Shown piece after piece: positions 21,427 through 34,979 of a stretch of 64,000 nucleotides of DNA (positions are counted from its first letter, which is position 1; each line of letters opens with the position of its first letter). Location of the stretch: NCBI GenBank assembly GCA_907163375.1, contig CAJQUW010012890.1, positions 372,001 to 436,000 on the forward strand, in the 5' to 3' direction. The notes beneath the pieces were generated by a model. That model was not told where the DNA came from, did not search any database, and saw only the letters and a program-made list of their open reading frames with translations. Source of the stretch: Prostheceraeus crozeri. Lineage: Eukaryota > Platyhelminthes > Polycladida > Euryleptidae. The translations under genes and the position numbers were made by a program.

Positions 21427-21484
21427 AATCAAAACCTTTGGAAAGATCTATAGCCAATGCATGAACATATGAACATTGAATTTA
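21427..21484 (-). pseudogene. Second LINE motif-A fragment
   Basis: On the minus strand the bases read QCSYVHALAIDLSKGFDYD, a reverse-transcriptase motif A (hydrophobic-D-L-S-K-x-F-D). It is not the same copy as the AVFLKLNKGFD on the other side of the palindrome, so two LINE pieces meet here. Confidence 0.55.
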
Positions 21485-21741
21485 TAAGTTATACTCGAAC
21501 AAGTTCAATAGTTCTCTTTCAAACTTCTTCAACATTATCTAATTACCGCTTACGTACGTACACAAGCATGTAGGGTAAACAATCTGCAGTCACTGCTGAG
21601 AGAACAAATACATGCCTTCGCTTGCTGTTTTGCTTTGAAGCTTTGTTCATCGTACATGGTGCTTGTGCACTTTTGTGGTAATGAGAAAAAATGTTGAAGA
21701 AGCTTGAACAAGAACTATTGAACTTATTTGAGTGAAACTTA
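21485..21741. mobile_element. 257-bp MITE-like inverted repeat
   Basis: Arms of about 52 bp at 21485-21537 and 21690-21741 are inverted copies (core AAGTTCAATAGTTCT and its complement, then CTTCTTCAACATT). The centre is about 150 bp and non-coding. No clear target duplication. Confidence 0.7.
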
Positions 21742-22699
21742 CATATTCGTAATCCTTGCATCGCAAGGATTCTGAAGATACCAAACATCAACATTTTTTA
21801 TGAATAAGTGAGAATATAACATTTTTAGTCAATTCAAGATTTCTGATAACTTCACGATATCACTGATTTTTTCCTAGTTCAGCGATTTTGATGACCAGCA
21901 CATCAAAAGAGAGCTCCGGAAATGCTCATTCTCCCCGTGCTTTATTCATTATAATACTCACATATTTTCTTGTTGAAAACTTGCGATTTGTAAATTGAGC
22001 GATTTTCATATTTTGAACACTGCTCAGCAAATACAACAAACGATACAAGACTACCAGAGTTCATTTTTAAGCTGAAAATGCAAGCTTTCGAATGATGTAT
22101 GGAACGTTGTTGCGCTACACGATTGGAAGGCATGACAATCAATAGAATCTCAGCGAAATTTAGGAGGTCCATTTTTATGTTCAGCTTAAAGTGGATCTGA
22201 TGCTTAGGTTAGAACCTACAGCGACAATACTGTTCATGCAGGTTCACAACAATGAAGCTGACTGTGAACATGTGAAGAAATTAGAGATCCTCATGTCCGA
22301 CCCACATGCGAATAGATATCCAGGCCCCAGTATGAAGGCGTCCATACTTAGAGTGCAATGTTGATGAAAAGAATGAAAGCTGATGAGTTCGTTCATCAAT
22401 AATAAGAAGAAACAAGTCATGAAAAGACATTTAGAGAAAATGCGCGCATTTATTCCTAGCCAACAGTTCATCATCTTTTATACTTAATTCGATAAATTAT
22501 TTGCAGCACATCAACATCACGTCAGAATAAATAAATTTGGATATTATGTAAGCAGACGAAACATCGATAATAATGTTCTGTTCACATGCAAGCAACATAA
22601 AAGTAAATCAATGCCAACAATTCAAATGATTATTGAAGAAAATGTCCATCATTATCTAGCAAACTGGTTCAGAAAAAATGCCTTCAGCATTGTGTTCCA
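21742..22699. other. Intron, unassigned
   Basis: Nothing recognised; the chance ORFs have no coding features. Confidence 0.4.
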
Positions 22700-23275
22700 T
22701 CCACAGAACTAGACTGTTTTACTCTTTCAGTTTACTATAAGTTAAGACTAATTCAAAACGATGGCACATGCTGGAACTTAGTAAGTGGGCATAAAGGAAT
22801 TCCTAATACCTTGAAGAGATAGGAAAAATAGTCGTGCGTCGCTTGCGGATTGCTGTGAATTCCATCAAAATGATACGATGGCAACGATCCCTTCCGATTC
22901 GAAGAATTCAGATCATTGCGGACTAGTTTTCTCGATAATGTTGGTTCTTCCGATCATTATTAAAGAAGATGACAGGCGCACGAAAAGTGGTTCCCCTGAT
23001 GATTTCACCATTCTCTTCTCAGCATTCTTCACTGCATACACTGAATGTACATAGGCAGCCATGTATGTTTTATGTGTCCCAAGTGATGTCACAGCACGCA
23101 CGCCACTCGCTCACTGGCTGGCATCTAAAAGATTTTTGTTTGAGAGAGTGTGTACAATTTCCAACAGTAGGCGATGCTCGAATAATCCATTCGAGAAACA
23201 CTGCAGGAGCAAGTTATCTAATTCTGTGGTGTGCTATTTCGATGTTAAGGAGTCTGATCGCCACAGACAGCTTAA
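22700..23275. repeat. Dispersed repeat family X, copy 1 (longest)
   Basis: This segment shares long stretches with 50383-50640, 54104-54675 and 57194-57290. Shared landmarks, in order: GAAATAGATTG-like start, AATTCAAAACGATGGCA, GTCGTGCGTCGCTTGCGGAT, TTCGAAGAATTCAGA, TTTCTCGATAATGTTGG, CTTCCGATCATTA, GGCAGGCGCACGAAA, then (copies 1 and 3) CACTGCATACACTGAATGTA and ACGCACGCCACTC. All copies are in the same orientation. No terminal inverted repeats, RNA polymerase III boxes or coding frame were recognised, so its class is unknown. Confidence 0.85.
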
Positions 23276-26200
23276 TTTAGTTGCAAGTGATTTCACTAGA
23301 CTGTTTGGTCCAACAGCAATCGGCTCATTTCTCTGACTTCTACTCAACAGTAGCATGAAGAGCGGCAACCTTCTCAGGTCAGTCTGGTCTATAAGGATGG
23401 CTATATGAAACGCAGAAATAGTCAGCAAGCTGGAATACATGGAGATCCGAAAAGTGCACCATTTCTACCTCTTTGAAAGTGCTGTATTTATGATACAGTT
23501 TGTGATGAAGATGTAGAAATAGAACAATTTTTGTTGCCAAATTTGTTGGACAAATGTGTCCAACATTTTTGTGAAAGGATCAAAGTGAAGTAACGTGAAC
23601 ATTGTACTATGAGCGAAAGTGGAACCTCTCTCAGCGACCATATTTTCTTATTCCCTTGGATGGTCACTGGTTCGCAAAGTGACCAGACACTGGCAGCCAG
23701 TGGGGATCTCATTACTGTCTCCTCCCTTTGAATTGTTGCCGCATATTTTACAGGAGGCATTGAAATTGTGCTGCAACAAGTTCGGTATGATTTACGTATG
23801 CATCGTGGTTTTTGACTATCAATTCCATCAGTAGATTTTAAGAGGTCACCGACTTTTCACTTCTCAAAATCCACTTTCCTGTCCAGCAAGACCGCTTTTC
23901 AATCTAGCAAGTTCTGACGTAGAGATCAAAAGAGAATGAAAAGAATTCAACTGTGCTGTCATCATAGAAATTGACAACAATAAAACCTCTAGAATGGAAA
24001 TGAAGCTTCATGCAATGCACAATAACGGCACATAAATCGCACGCATTTTCACTTAGATGCACCTGCCAACGTCTGTATCATTGGGTTAGAATCAGTCACA
24101 TGAGTAAATCGAAGCTTTTAATTGGTTCTTCATGCCCCAACTTAGTTCCCCCGGATGTGCCGCGACCTTGAGTCAATTTCCATTCTAGCGAACTTCAGAT
24201 AAACAGTATATTTCTATGGCTGTCATAGTCTACTAGTGGACTGTCAGAGGTAATTTAACGTGTAAACGCAGAGGTAACTGATTTGACCGACACCGACTTC
24301 AAAGTGTGGGGTGACGAGTCACTTGAGATTTGATGGAAGTTCACTGATGTACCGTGTATATGCGCCTTTAAGAAGGAAATCCTTTGTGATGAACTCTACG
24401 CCGCTTAGCTCCCCCTCATATTTCGAAATGAGTCGCGTAAAAGAACCAGTGTGGTTACTATGCGTTGAAAATTGCATCGAAATGACTGCGCGAAAATGTT
24501 ACTTCGCAGTGATCAGCACTACAACAAATTATGAACACTTCCGAACCGCACAGTGACATGATTTCATAGATGGTAAGATAAGCCAACGTGTACCATTTGT
24601 GATTCAAGAAAACACTTCTGAGATGTGAATTTTCCTGATATCAGCCGCTGCAATCCGACACCTCACATTCGCGTGGAGACAGACATAGAAATCGGATAGT
24701 AAGTGCAATCTTCAAATTGGCAGGTTTATCACTGTTTCCATCAAATTCCACAAGTTGTTGATGTTTGTCTACCTTCTGCCCAAGTGATATGAAAAGTAAA
24801 CTATCATATAGACATCACGGTTCCAGACGAATCGAATGACCAGACAATCATGCTGTCAAAACTGAAGATTAAAATGCAGAAAGAAAATGATGACATCTTG
24901 AAAATATGACATGTGAAGAGCAACTGAAGCAAAATGAATGAAGCTTTTAATGAAAATGGATTGCGACAATCAATATGCGATAAATGATAGATATGTGACG
25001 CATCGTGGAGGCGATTCGACACATTATACACAACATTCCAAAATTGTAGCCCGAGGTGTACGAGCTCTTTCTCTTTGAATGGAGCGGCTGAATTTTCAAG
25101 CGTTCTCAGATCACTTGCTATTTCTAGGTAGAGTTTGTAATAACGCCCTAGCCAAAGACTTCATGTCATGATATACATGTATTAGAAGTCTATGAACTTG
25201 GATATTCTCATAAAATAGCTATTCTATGAAGTCACAAGAGCAAGAAAGTGTAGAAATCCGACGCCAATGAAGAACTACAAAGCAGACGGCTGACCAGTCA
25301 TTGAAATGCTACAGGCATTTCCACGAATGATTAGCTGATTAGCTGTCTGAGCCAAAACTGTTCACGCGGATCACCGGTAATCTCAGACATCGTGCGACTG
25401 AATTCGCAGATGAAGAGTCCTGTCGATCTTCCATACACTCAGGATGTTTCGATGACAATCGGCTGGAAGAGGTACTGGCTTGACAATTCGGAATATTTCC
25501 GTTCCTGTCCTCTAAATCTACGGCATATGTCCTGCAATCATGTGCGATTTCATAATATGTTTCCATGAACATTTATCTTCATCCCAGAAGGGCAAGATGA
25601 AAATACTGATATTTTTCACATTATGACATTCTGCCTTCACAGATACAGAAGATAAGTTCTGATAAATAATATTGTGATAATATAAGTAATTCACAGATAA
25701 GAAGATAAGATTGGAAATTTGTGCGTTCAACATTTTTGTCTATCAGGCACTTTGTTCAAAGTCAGATGACAAAGTGTGAGACTGCATAAGTACAGCGCTC
25801 ATGGTTGCAACAGTGGGTATAAACATTCTGTAAAGAGCAAAATCATCATAAAAAAGTGTTTGAAGGAATTCCTCAGAAGGAGTGCATTCCAACAAGAAAG
25901 TAAAAATCAAACATCAGTTTTAAAAAATACCGGTACGCTAGATGTTTGATAGAATAATGTACAAGAGATTAGCCCTTTGGTGTACACCATATACATTTCG
26001 GCTGACAGTCCGTGTGTCATATATCCAGGAGTCCATGTCTTTTCTAACGTATCTTTGTTATATTTTTTGTATCTTAATTGGTAACAGCGAACGCTTGCTG
26101 ACAATGAGCTATAGCGAGCCCAAGATGTCTAACTAGATGCAGCTTGGATGTTAACAATCATGTGTCAACTTCAAACTTCTTCAAAAGGCATCTTCGTTCC

Positions 26201-26460
26201 TCGACATCCTGAAATATGACATTATATTTTTCATCGTCATTCTAAACCTATATAGACAAGCTCTCAATGACATCTCTCCTCGTCTGAATTCTCATAACGC
26301 TTGAATCGCCTCATGAAATCAGCAAATGGTTGGAGCAACTTGTACGCCAAAGCTTCGCACAGTCAGCACGTTGTTTCCTCATTAGAATTCAGGTTCTGGA
26401 TCAAGGCTTCGACCTCAGCTAGTTAGAACAGTATTATCGTTGCATATTTCGTAATCGCTT
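23276..26460. other. Intron, unassigned
   Basis: No exon or mobile element recognised over 3.2 kb. Isolated copies of CATAGAAAT/ATTTCTATG occur at about 23965, 24211 and 24684. Confidence 0.4.
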
Positions 26461-26637
26461 ATAAACTGATGGTCTATAGACCAGCGCTATGGTTTATAAC
26501 TCTCCGTTTATAAACTGAGAAACAAAACTGTTGGTTGTCGCAGATACTTGTAAAAACATTTTGATGGAGATTTAACGCTCAACATAATTTTACGCGCTGC
26601 CAACAGTTTTGCTTTACATCTTAGACCATCAGTTTAT
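26461..26637. mobile_element. 177-bp MITE-like inverted repeat
   Basis: The ends ATAAACTGATGGTCT and its complement AGACCATCAGTTTAT are perfect over 15 bp. A second inner pair, CAAAACTGTTGG and CCAACAGTTTTG, extends the pairing. No transposase and no clear target duplication. Confidence 0.72.
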
Positions 26638-27618
26638 CGACAAAGGTTTTAGAAGCTGAGGTGCTCCGCAGATCAGAAGTATATGTGATGGAAAGTACAG
26701 CAATAACACTGCTCATGCAAAGTTCTTATCATGTGTTTGATACCCGTGTGTTGGAGACCGGGTTCAACAGCTCCTAAAGACTTCCAGATATTAGAGCTCT
26801 ATACATCTGGAGGTCGCATGGATATCTACATGTGCGGTATATAGGCATCAAACTCAACGGATTGAGGCATAGAAATCAAGTCATCTGTCACATCGGAGTT
26901 TTAAGTTGACCATGACGAACATTCTATCAGCATCAATGGCACGCGCAGTTCTACAGCGGAAATTCAAAAACGGCAATTTCAAGTGAACGGGACAAATCAT
27001 CAGTTCAACCGAGTAATATTGTCACTATTGAACTGAAGAGTGAACATAATTGACTTGAAATTGAGTCAGTCCTTGTAATTGTCGTTGCAGTCCGTGAGTT
27101 ATTCTTGTAATTGCTGTTGATGGCCGGAAAAACCTGCATTATGCTGATATTACAGATTATTTCTATGTTTTGACCTGTGACAGGAGCGGTTAATCGACTC
27201 CGCTCGATTAATCATGCGATTCCTGAATGAACAGGAACAGTTCGATTTTTTTTGCAAAATTGCTTCTCAAAGAAATTTGCTTGATGAGGAAAAAATAAGG
27301 ATACTTTCCTTTTGTGTTGAGACTCACTCTTTCAACATTTGAGTTAATTTGTGCTGGATAAAAATTTAACATTTGCGCACGCATAACTAAGCGTGGGTGC
27401 TCGTGCCTAAGACTTATTTCATAGCTGGGATAAGATCACTTCGTCGAATCGATTGTGCTTGTCCAGTTTCTACTCCTCTCTTGTCTATGACCTTCACTCA
27501 CATAACATCGAATCCTTTCCACTAAGCCTTCCTTAATGCGTTCTTGTCATCTTGCTGTGTTCCCAAACATTAAGAAATAGAACATCATATCAATTAGTAG
27601 AGCAGCAATAATTTACAT

Positions 27619-28761
27619 ACGACATTCATAACACGGAAGCTTATTCTAAGTTATTTCTTATTTACTGCGATATACCACGCTACCTCTTTCACAGCGAACG
27701 ACACAATGAATTACATACAGGGGTCGAAGCACAACTAGACGAGTACCTGCTGAACTGACGAACTGTTATATCCCTTGATCGGTAGCTGAAGTAGTGGTCG
27801 ATGCATTGTATTTCAAATAAAGAACAAATGAAGAAATGTTGAATTCTATTAAGTATTATAGACGGATTAAGAAACTGATAATAACAAATTCAAGTGAAGA
27901 GATAGTATTTTCCATGTGTAGTCTTAGGTATAGTGTGTATAGTTTCATTGCTTTCGGTGTAGTAGAGTGTTATTTTATGGTTCTATTGTTTACCTCCATT
28001 ATCCACTTTCCACTTATCCATTATTACCATTATCCACCATTTATAATGTCAGATAAACATGTAGTGTAGCATTAGTTGCAATCGGTGCAGTAGTATCATT
28101 GTATTTCCATATTTTACCTCCACTTTTCCAATTTTGATCCATCGGTCTCCTGTTGTTTTATAACATCCATTTTTAATTTCCTTAACCTATGGTGACCATT
28201 GTCATATTGTATTTCCACTAACAGCATCTGTAGTCGGTACAGTATATTAGACGTCTGTTTTGAACATGCATGCGGCAGTGTTTGGAATCTTTGGTATTAG
28301 TATATTAACAGTAAGAATGAGTGGTGTTACAAGTCTTAAGATTTCCATTTTTACCAGATTTTGGGCTAAAGCTGATCAATTTTAATTCGTTGCCACGAGA
28401 AATCTCCATTGAGTTCTTTTAAGAACTGATTAATCCAATGGTTACAGTAGCATTGCCTTTGTACACTTGCGGATTGGAGAACGCCATCAGTCCTCATTAG
28501 GACTACTTCAATTAACAATTTAAATTAGTAAGCATTATATTCTATTATAAATGGCTGCTGAGATGATTTTCATCATCGCATGAGAAATACAGAAGCCTTA
28601 TTCTCTGAGTGTCCATGTCTGTGAATTGTGTTCGCGATTTAACTGACTTTGACCGCTTGCATCTGTATTTCATTCTGTCGCTCGCTCTGAAAGAGGCAGC
28701 GTGGTATATCGGAGTAAATAAAATATAACTTAGAATGAGCTTCCGTGTTATGAATGTTGCA
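27619..28761. mobile_element. 1.14-kb inverted-repeat element, about 90-bp arms
   Basis: Left arm CATTCATAACACGGAAGCTY is inverted at the right end (28725-28758). Pairing continues through ATTCTAAGTTAT, ATTTACT-CGATATACCACGCT and CCTCTTTCA for about 90 bp. The interior is AT-rich and repetitive (several TCCATTATCCACT-like words at 27990-28040). No transposase frame; superfamily unknown. Confidence 0.75.
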
Positions 28762-30914
28762 TGAAGATTGACGTGCACCAAAGGAGTAATAATTTCACTG
28801 TCTCAGTAGGACTAGTGTGTATTAGTCTCAATTTTAGAGGACATTATCAAATTCATAATGAAACTAATGGTTTGGAAATTAAATACAATGCAGGCCAAAC
28901 TAACCGTAAACTTCGAATCACTGAATAAGAGAAAGTCTCAAAATGTCATTAATCGCGCCCGACATTGGTCTCGACTCGTCGCGTTGGAAGTAGCTCTGCG
29001 ACATGATGATGAGCATAGTTCAGATGTCATTGCAAGTCATGAAAACCCATGAAATCAGATTGCTCTCACCTTTGCATGCGACAATCACTCCTCTTATTTT
29101 ATCTCAGACATTTAATTCAAAGGATAAGAAAATTATGAAAAACTATAAAAGATAGAAGAAAATATAAACTGACACTGAAGCAATTTCTTGGATAAAAATG
29201 GACAAAAGTAAATCAAATACTCACGACTTGCAGGCTGTCAGTTGAAAAAATAATGGCAGATCAATGATATCGATGATGATGAGCATGGATATCGGAAAAT
29301 TCGACAAATTTTACTTCAACAACGTCGTCCAATGTAGACATGACATTTTCAAATGTAAGGAAATTTACTTTACGCTACGGTATCAGGAAACTGCATTCCA
29401 TTTCAAAACTTCATAAATCATCACCCGAAAATGCTTTACAGCAAGCTAGAGCGATTCATTCAAGGATTTTCTATTTGTTTTATTGCTCGGTAAGAATTTG
29501 CGCTAACTTTCAAATCAAATCATCTTTATTGAGTTCACATCAAATCTTTCGTTAATCAATGAAATTCATACAGAACCCTCCTAACCTGTGAAACTATACA
29601 AAACATGCAAGCATACTTTAAGCCCTTCCAATACCTTTCAATGCTTCTGTGCAGTGATTACTATTACTAAGATTACTAAGAGAGTTACAAACACACACAC
29701 ACATTGATGAGGACGCACTACATTTCTGTCCTTTTCACCGATCTGATTGCTTAACTGTTAGAGGATATTGATGTAATCTGGCATATCGTCTGGGTCCTTT
29801 TATTACTGAGATGCCAAACATCAAGTGACGTTAAAAATCAAATATTAAAATATTTGAACTGCTTCTGACGTCCTGTTCAACAATGCCCCAACGTGCATGG
29901 CAACGGGACAGTGATGTCCGGGAAACATAGTAAAATCTTATATAATAGCATGTAGTGTTGATATAGCTATTTATGGTTAGAACAAGAAGCAGACCGTAGC
30001 AACTACGGCACTCTGCTAGTTTTGCTGCACTGATGCCGCGCACTCTTTCAAGGCAATCTACAATTGCATTAATCCCAGCCGTGCCGCAGTTTTTAATTGT
30101 CTTAAATAATTTCACAATGTAAATCCTGTCGCGAAATTCCACTCAACTGCATCTGGGCTATACCTCTGTCTATCAGCTCAGATATCTACGACACTATAGA
30201 GATTGAGTGATGCGACATGTGTGATCATATTAACATAGCTATTGCAAATCATAAATACAGCCGACACTCTTTTCCGGTTTAAGATTTCCATATTTCCGTG
30301 TTATGAAAAGTACAGATCATTCTATCACGATCTGTGATCGGCAGGTACGCTGTTCGATCTCATACTGTTCAATGCCGATGTCAAACTTTGCATCAAGAAC
30401 ACATTCTAAATCACTTACACTTTGAATGTGCAGAATGAGTCAGTTATGGAAATTATCCTGTCTTTGCCTTTCATAAACACTTTCCGGATGTGTTAGCGAG
30501 CTCTTATCGAAATTTAATATTCATTATTCTGACTTGAACGGAACCGTCATGTTCCGCAGCCACTTCTCAATGATGAATTAGGTGCTCGGGATATTTGCAT
30601 GCTGCAATGAGTCACTGCTGTTGACAAGTCCTCAAAGGTACTGCAGCAGCAATCATGTCATCGCCGTTGAAGTACGCCTGTTTTACTCTCCAACTCGAGT
30701 CATCATGGAGCCATGAATTCAACTAGAGCTAAATGTCCATCTTTCTTGCACGAGATGTGCCAGCCTGCAGTTTGCTGACTGTACAGGAAACTTCACGGAA
30801 TTAGCTGAATTTGTGATCATCAAATTATGCTGATGTTGAAAGTTCATCAAAGTAACTGAATCCGATATCATAGGAAAACGATATCATTGAAATAAGGTTT
30901 TACACAGAATAGTA
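28762..30914. other. Intron, unassigned
   Basis: No supported feature. A short CA microsatellite lies near 29690-29703. Confidence 0.4.
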
Positions 30915-31100
30915 TGTTTGAGTCATAGAGCAACGTATAGTCCATAGACATAGAGTCATAGACCAACGCATAGTCCATAGATACAGAGTCATAGACCAAC
31001 GTATAGTCCATAGATATAGAGTCATAGACCAACGTATAGTCCATAGATATATAATCATAGACCAACGTATAGTCCATATACACAGAGTCATAGTCCAGCG
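30915..31100. repeat. 33-bp minisatellite, about 5.5 copies
   Basis: The unit is AGTCATAGACCAACGTATAG plus TCCATAGATATAG. Within each unit a shorter CATAG/ATAG motif repeats. Being a multiple of three it leaves open frames, but nothing suggests coding. Units contain CATAGATAT or CATAGACAT. Confidence 0.9.
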
Positions 31101-33228
31101 TTTGATGCCATGTCATGTAAACGGCCAGGAGATGTAGACATTGACACGGGAGAGAAAAGTGTCAATTTAGTGGACATACTTGAAGGACTTCTGCGACACG
31201 AGACATAGAAATGTCAACTGATTTGTATTTGAATTCTACGTCAAGTATATCCCGACAATTCTGTTTACTGAAATGAACGAAGTCTCTGTTGTCTTTATAC
31301 AGATATATGGAAACGGCTGGCTCAGAGTTTTTCGCAAAATACAATACAGCCACGACTCTGTCATTTCCTGAAACAGTTAAAAAAATAATGATCAAATACC
31401 AAAAAGAGGCATTTAACTAACCATAAACAGTTTTGTGACAGAATTCATGATTTGATGACTACCCCCACATACAGAAGCTAAATGTCAGTAATCATAAGAA
31501 GGACTCTGTGCTGCGTTCACTCTGGGAAGAACAATGAAAAGTTACTTGCCTAGAAAAAGATCAAAATGATTTTAGTACCGGTACATGTGCAAAGAGACAC
31601 GGGGTTCAACAATAAGATATCCAACTGCCTGCGTCCCGTTTCGGATCCCTTCGCATCCTGGATGATCACGGGTATGAGGCAAGTCCGAGACGTGCCCACA
31701 ATTATAGCAGACTAATGTCTTGGGACTTTAGATGTTATAAAACCGACATGATATTTTAGGTTTGAAGAAAGCCTTCGGCCGGACAATTTTCTTGGGTTTT
31801 ATCAATACAACGGTCAGTTCACAGAAAGTGAAATATCTCATCATCAAGGCAATTACGAGAACTGCTGCTTAGATACAAGAATGACGGATTAGTTGCTGTC
31901 GAGCAATCACAGGGGTCTCACGCCAAAATTATGGATTTTTGCCACTTGTTTTTCCCTTAAAATTGTGATATCTGAATAGCAGTGATCCGAATTGCTGTTC
32001 GAGACGACAGCTTCTGAACGAAGTAAATTATGGCTGATATGAAAGCATGTGTTTTAAAATTTTGCATTTTTTGATTTTACAATTAGGCTCAATTCCATTG
32101 AACCATCAAAAAAATTACCACTTGACTACAAATGGGCCTACTGGTCAAGATTCTCGAATTTTGTGTTTTTTTAACTTTTTATGCTACATTTTGCCACTAT
32201 CCCAAATTTTTGGCCTTTTTGCTCTTTTGCCGAGTGAGACCCTTGGATTTGACAATTTCATGAAGACTGCTGACAGTAAAACTGAAATAATGAATTTTCA
32301 ATTTGGAAATATTCATTTGGAGTGATTGATCAGATTCATGCTCTCGCAGGTGCGGAATCATCAACAATTTCCATTAATCACAAACAGATCTCAATTAACA
32401 AAATCTGCCCTGCGAATCGGAAATGTGCTTTCAGCAGTGCGTGTCCGCGGTTTCAATTATCACTGATGATCGAATGGTGTGCTTCCTACATGTCGGAGAA
32501 TTTCACAAATGCGAATGAATGGGTTGATTCTCCGCAACTGGACATTCAGCGTGTTCAATGATAAAATATTTGTCTACTACTTAATTGAAATTATCAGTAG
32601 TGTACACTAGTGTTCAAAATTGATGTCAGAAGTGTGTTCTAGCATCGCACGCCGCAAATTTCATGAAAACCTACTTTACGAAGACTCGGCGGTGGAATCA
32701 ATCGAAACCACTAAATAAGAACAATAGTAATTTAAGCAGATATCGCGTGAGAAATGTTGAAATATATGATAGATAATGGTTCTCTATTCCTATTGGATAG
32801 ACGATGCCTACCCAGGATGTGTAGCTGCAACAGCAATACACACATTTTAAAAATTGATTTAACTAAAAACTGTGTTGATAAGTGAACTAAGAAAATTGAA
32901 AACCATAGATATCTATTCATGTAGTTTACGTACTCATCTGACAAATTTGGAGACACATTTTCAATGCAATTCATTAGGTTCTAGTACACATAGCTATAGC
33001 AGCATGCATGTCAAGTCGAAAATCTTTTGAAAACATCTCCTTTCCTCTCCAAATGAGGATTAATTTTCGATTGATTCAAGGTCACGTGAACACTATCAAG
33101 ATAATTGATAGCCATTCGCTTCTCAGCGATTCTCCAAAGCTTGATTTTTTTTACTTTGATTTTTTTTTTGACTTATTTCTGATGATTTTAGGGTATCGAA
33201 GACTACTTGCTCAGAGTGTGTACAACTA
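31101..33228. other. Intron, unassigned
   Basis: No exon or element recognised. Poly-T runs lie near 33145-33170; isolated CATAGANAT words at about 31204 and 32904. Confidence 0.4.
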
Positions 33229-33320
33229 GCGGCTCTGTGGCCTTGTGGTACAGTACGATCTTCTGAAGGAGGTTTCGCAGACTTGCGCACTCGACAACTA
33301 AAAGTCCTGACTTACACACA
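33229..33320 (+). ncRNA. Degenerate tRNA-like SINE head
   Basis: TGTGGCCTTGTGGTACAGT resembles a box A and shares the 15-base word TGTGGCCTTGTGGTA with the better-preserved tRNA-like sequence at 42359-42281. A convincing box B is missing. Probably a decayed SINE of the same family. Confidence 0.35.
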
Positions 33321-34244
33321 TCCATCACCTGTCGGAGTCTTCTTTATTGTGGCACAGTAACGTAAGAAGTCTCAATCCAACGTGTGATAATTCACTTGCA
33401 CCCACAGTTGAGACTGACAAGTATGACAGACATTCTTTGCAAGCTCTTCCCCCTCAAAAGGCAGTGCGGCTACGAACTGGTTACTGGCTATGGTTAAAAG
33501 CTACTGGTTGTGAGACCATGACAAAACGACAAACCTATTGGCTGATAAAAACTTGCCTTCCGATGAAGCGCTTTCAGAAGTCATTGGTCACACGGTCCGA
33601 AATCTATGATTTATACAACTCATACATCAAAATGATGTCACTCAGCCAGAAAACTGTGGCGACAATGTGGTTACACCCACAGAGATTAATTGCCTTGTCT
33701 GCGTTTTTGGGTCTAGTGATGACTTTCCTTAACACTGATGGTCACTCCCAGAGCCAGTCTCGAGGGAGTTCAATTTTCCATTGAACGTAATGCAAATTTA
33801 AGCCTGAATTCTGACGAACCAGAACATAGCAGTCAGTAAATTTAGATCGTGAAGAATCGAACAGTGTGAACAATATTTCCATTTGACGATTTTATCACGA
33901 AGAATAAATTGAGTCAAAGATAGGTACTTTTTCACTTCACATGCCTGTCTGTAATCCGATCGTTGAAGTTCGTGGGTTCTCTGAAAATAGCTGTTTCTGC
34001 AATGCGCGCGTTTGAGCAATCACACAAACCAAAGAGAGAGGAATATCTATGATAACTTCTATCACTTGCTACCATGGCTGGGATAGGATTATGTCCGCTC
34101 TGGACATAATCCACACGCAAACGAATCTATCTCCATGGTTACAACACTCTCGATAAAACCCGTGCTTCGCGTTCGCATAATCGATCGTGGTAATTGCTAT
34201 TATCTAATTCATTTCAGAAAACATTCCTACAACAATTCAACCTC
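33321..34244. other. Intron with a small perfect hairpin
   Basis: No exon recognised. The plus-strand ORF 33347-33784 (145 codons) has no recognisable domain and a length compatible with chance. At 34085-34111 GGATTATGTCC and GGACATAATCC form a perfect 11-bp stem with a 5-base loop. Confidence 0.4.
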
Positions 34245-34790
34245 CAATTACGGATATCGACATCAGACAATTTTCCCTTCACCATAGAAATCGCACTGAC
34301 CTCCCTTCATGGATATCGATATCAGACAAATTTCCATTTACCATAGAAATCGCACTGACCTCCCTTCATGGATATCGACATCAGACAATTTTCCCTTCAC
34401 CGTAGAAATCGCACTGACCTCCCTTCATGGATATCGACATCAGACAATTTTCCATTCACTATAAAAATCGCACTGACCTCCCTTCATGGATATCGATATC
34501 AGACAATTTTCCCTTCACCATAGAAATCGTACTGACCTCCCTTCATGGATATCGACATCAGACAATTTTCCATTCACCATAGAAATCGCACTGACCTCCC
34601 TTCATGGATATCGACATCAGACAATTTTCCCTTCACCATAGAAATCGTACTGACCTCCCTTCATGGATATCGACATCAGACAATTTTCCATTCACCATAG
34701 AAATCTCACTGACCTCCCTTCATGGATATCGATATCAGACAATTTTCCCTTCACCATAGAAATCGCACTGACCTCCCATTAACGACATCA
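34245..34790. repeat. 59-bp minisatellite, about 9 copies, abutting an exon
   Basis: The unit runs CACCATAGAAATCGCACTGA, CCTCCCTTCATGGATATCGA, CATCAGACAATTTTCCCTT. Copies are more than about 90% alike by eye. The array ends about 22 bp from the exon 34979-34813, on the donor (intronic) side. Each unit contains CATAGAAAT. Confidence 0.95.
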
Positions 34791-34812
34791 CCAACCACAT
34801 TGAATAACTCAC

Positions 34813-34979
34813 CTCATTCGGATACTTCTTGATGAGATCTCGAACTTCATCACTCGTCGCATCATAACTGCTATAAGTTTTGTCATCATCGCCTTGTAAA
34901 CTGCCACGGCGATAACTTCCATCTCCGCAGTGGGATGAGCGAAGTTCGTAGGCATCTGAGCCAGGCTTGAGGTAAATCA
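34813..34979 (-). CDS. Receptor gene, second recognised exon (membrane-proximal tail)
   Basis: A 167-bp exon. Acceptor cattttttccag (34980 upward) and donor GAG|GTGAGT (exon end 34813). Phase 1 at the start matches the transmembrane exon and phase 0 at the end matches exon 18917-18578. The 55-56 residues read VIYLKPGSDAYELRSSHCGD, then GSYRRGSLQGDDDKTYSSYD and ATSDEVRDLIKKYPNE. They are hydrophilic with five or six tyrosines in acidic or basic surroundings, as expected for a phosphorylated receptor tail. No known domain. Confidence 0.83.

Noticed and set aside
21208..21440. TCAAAACCTTTG repeated on both sides of the palindrome, as a possible 12-bp target duplication
   Set aside because: Both copies encode the conserved K-G-F-D of reverse-transcriptase motif A on the minus strand, so the identity is explained by homology of two LINE fragments.
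33347..33784. 145-codon plus-strand ORF
   Set aside because: Length is within chance for this window and the peptide shows no recognisable domain.
12581..34790. Arrays as CRISPR-like loci
   Set aside because: Units are contiguous without unique spacers and the sequence is animal nuclear DNA.
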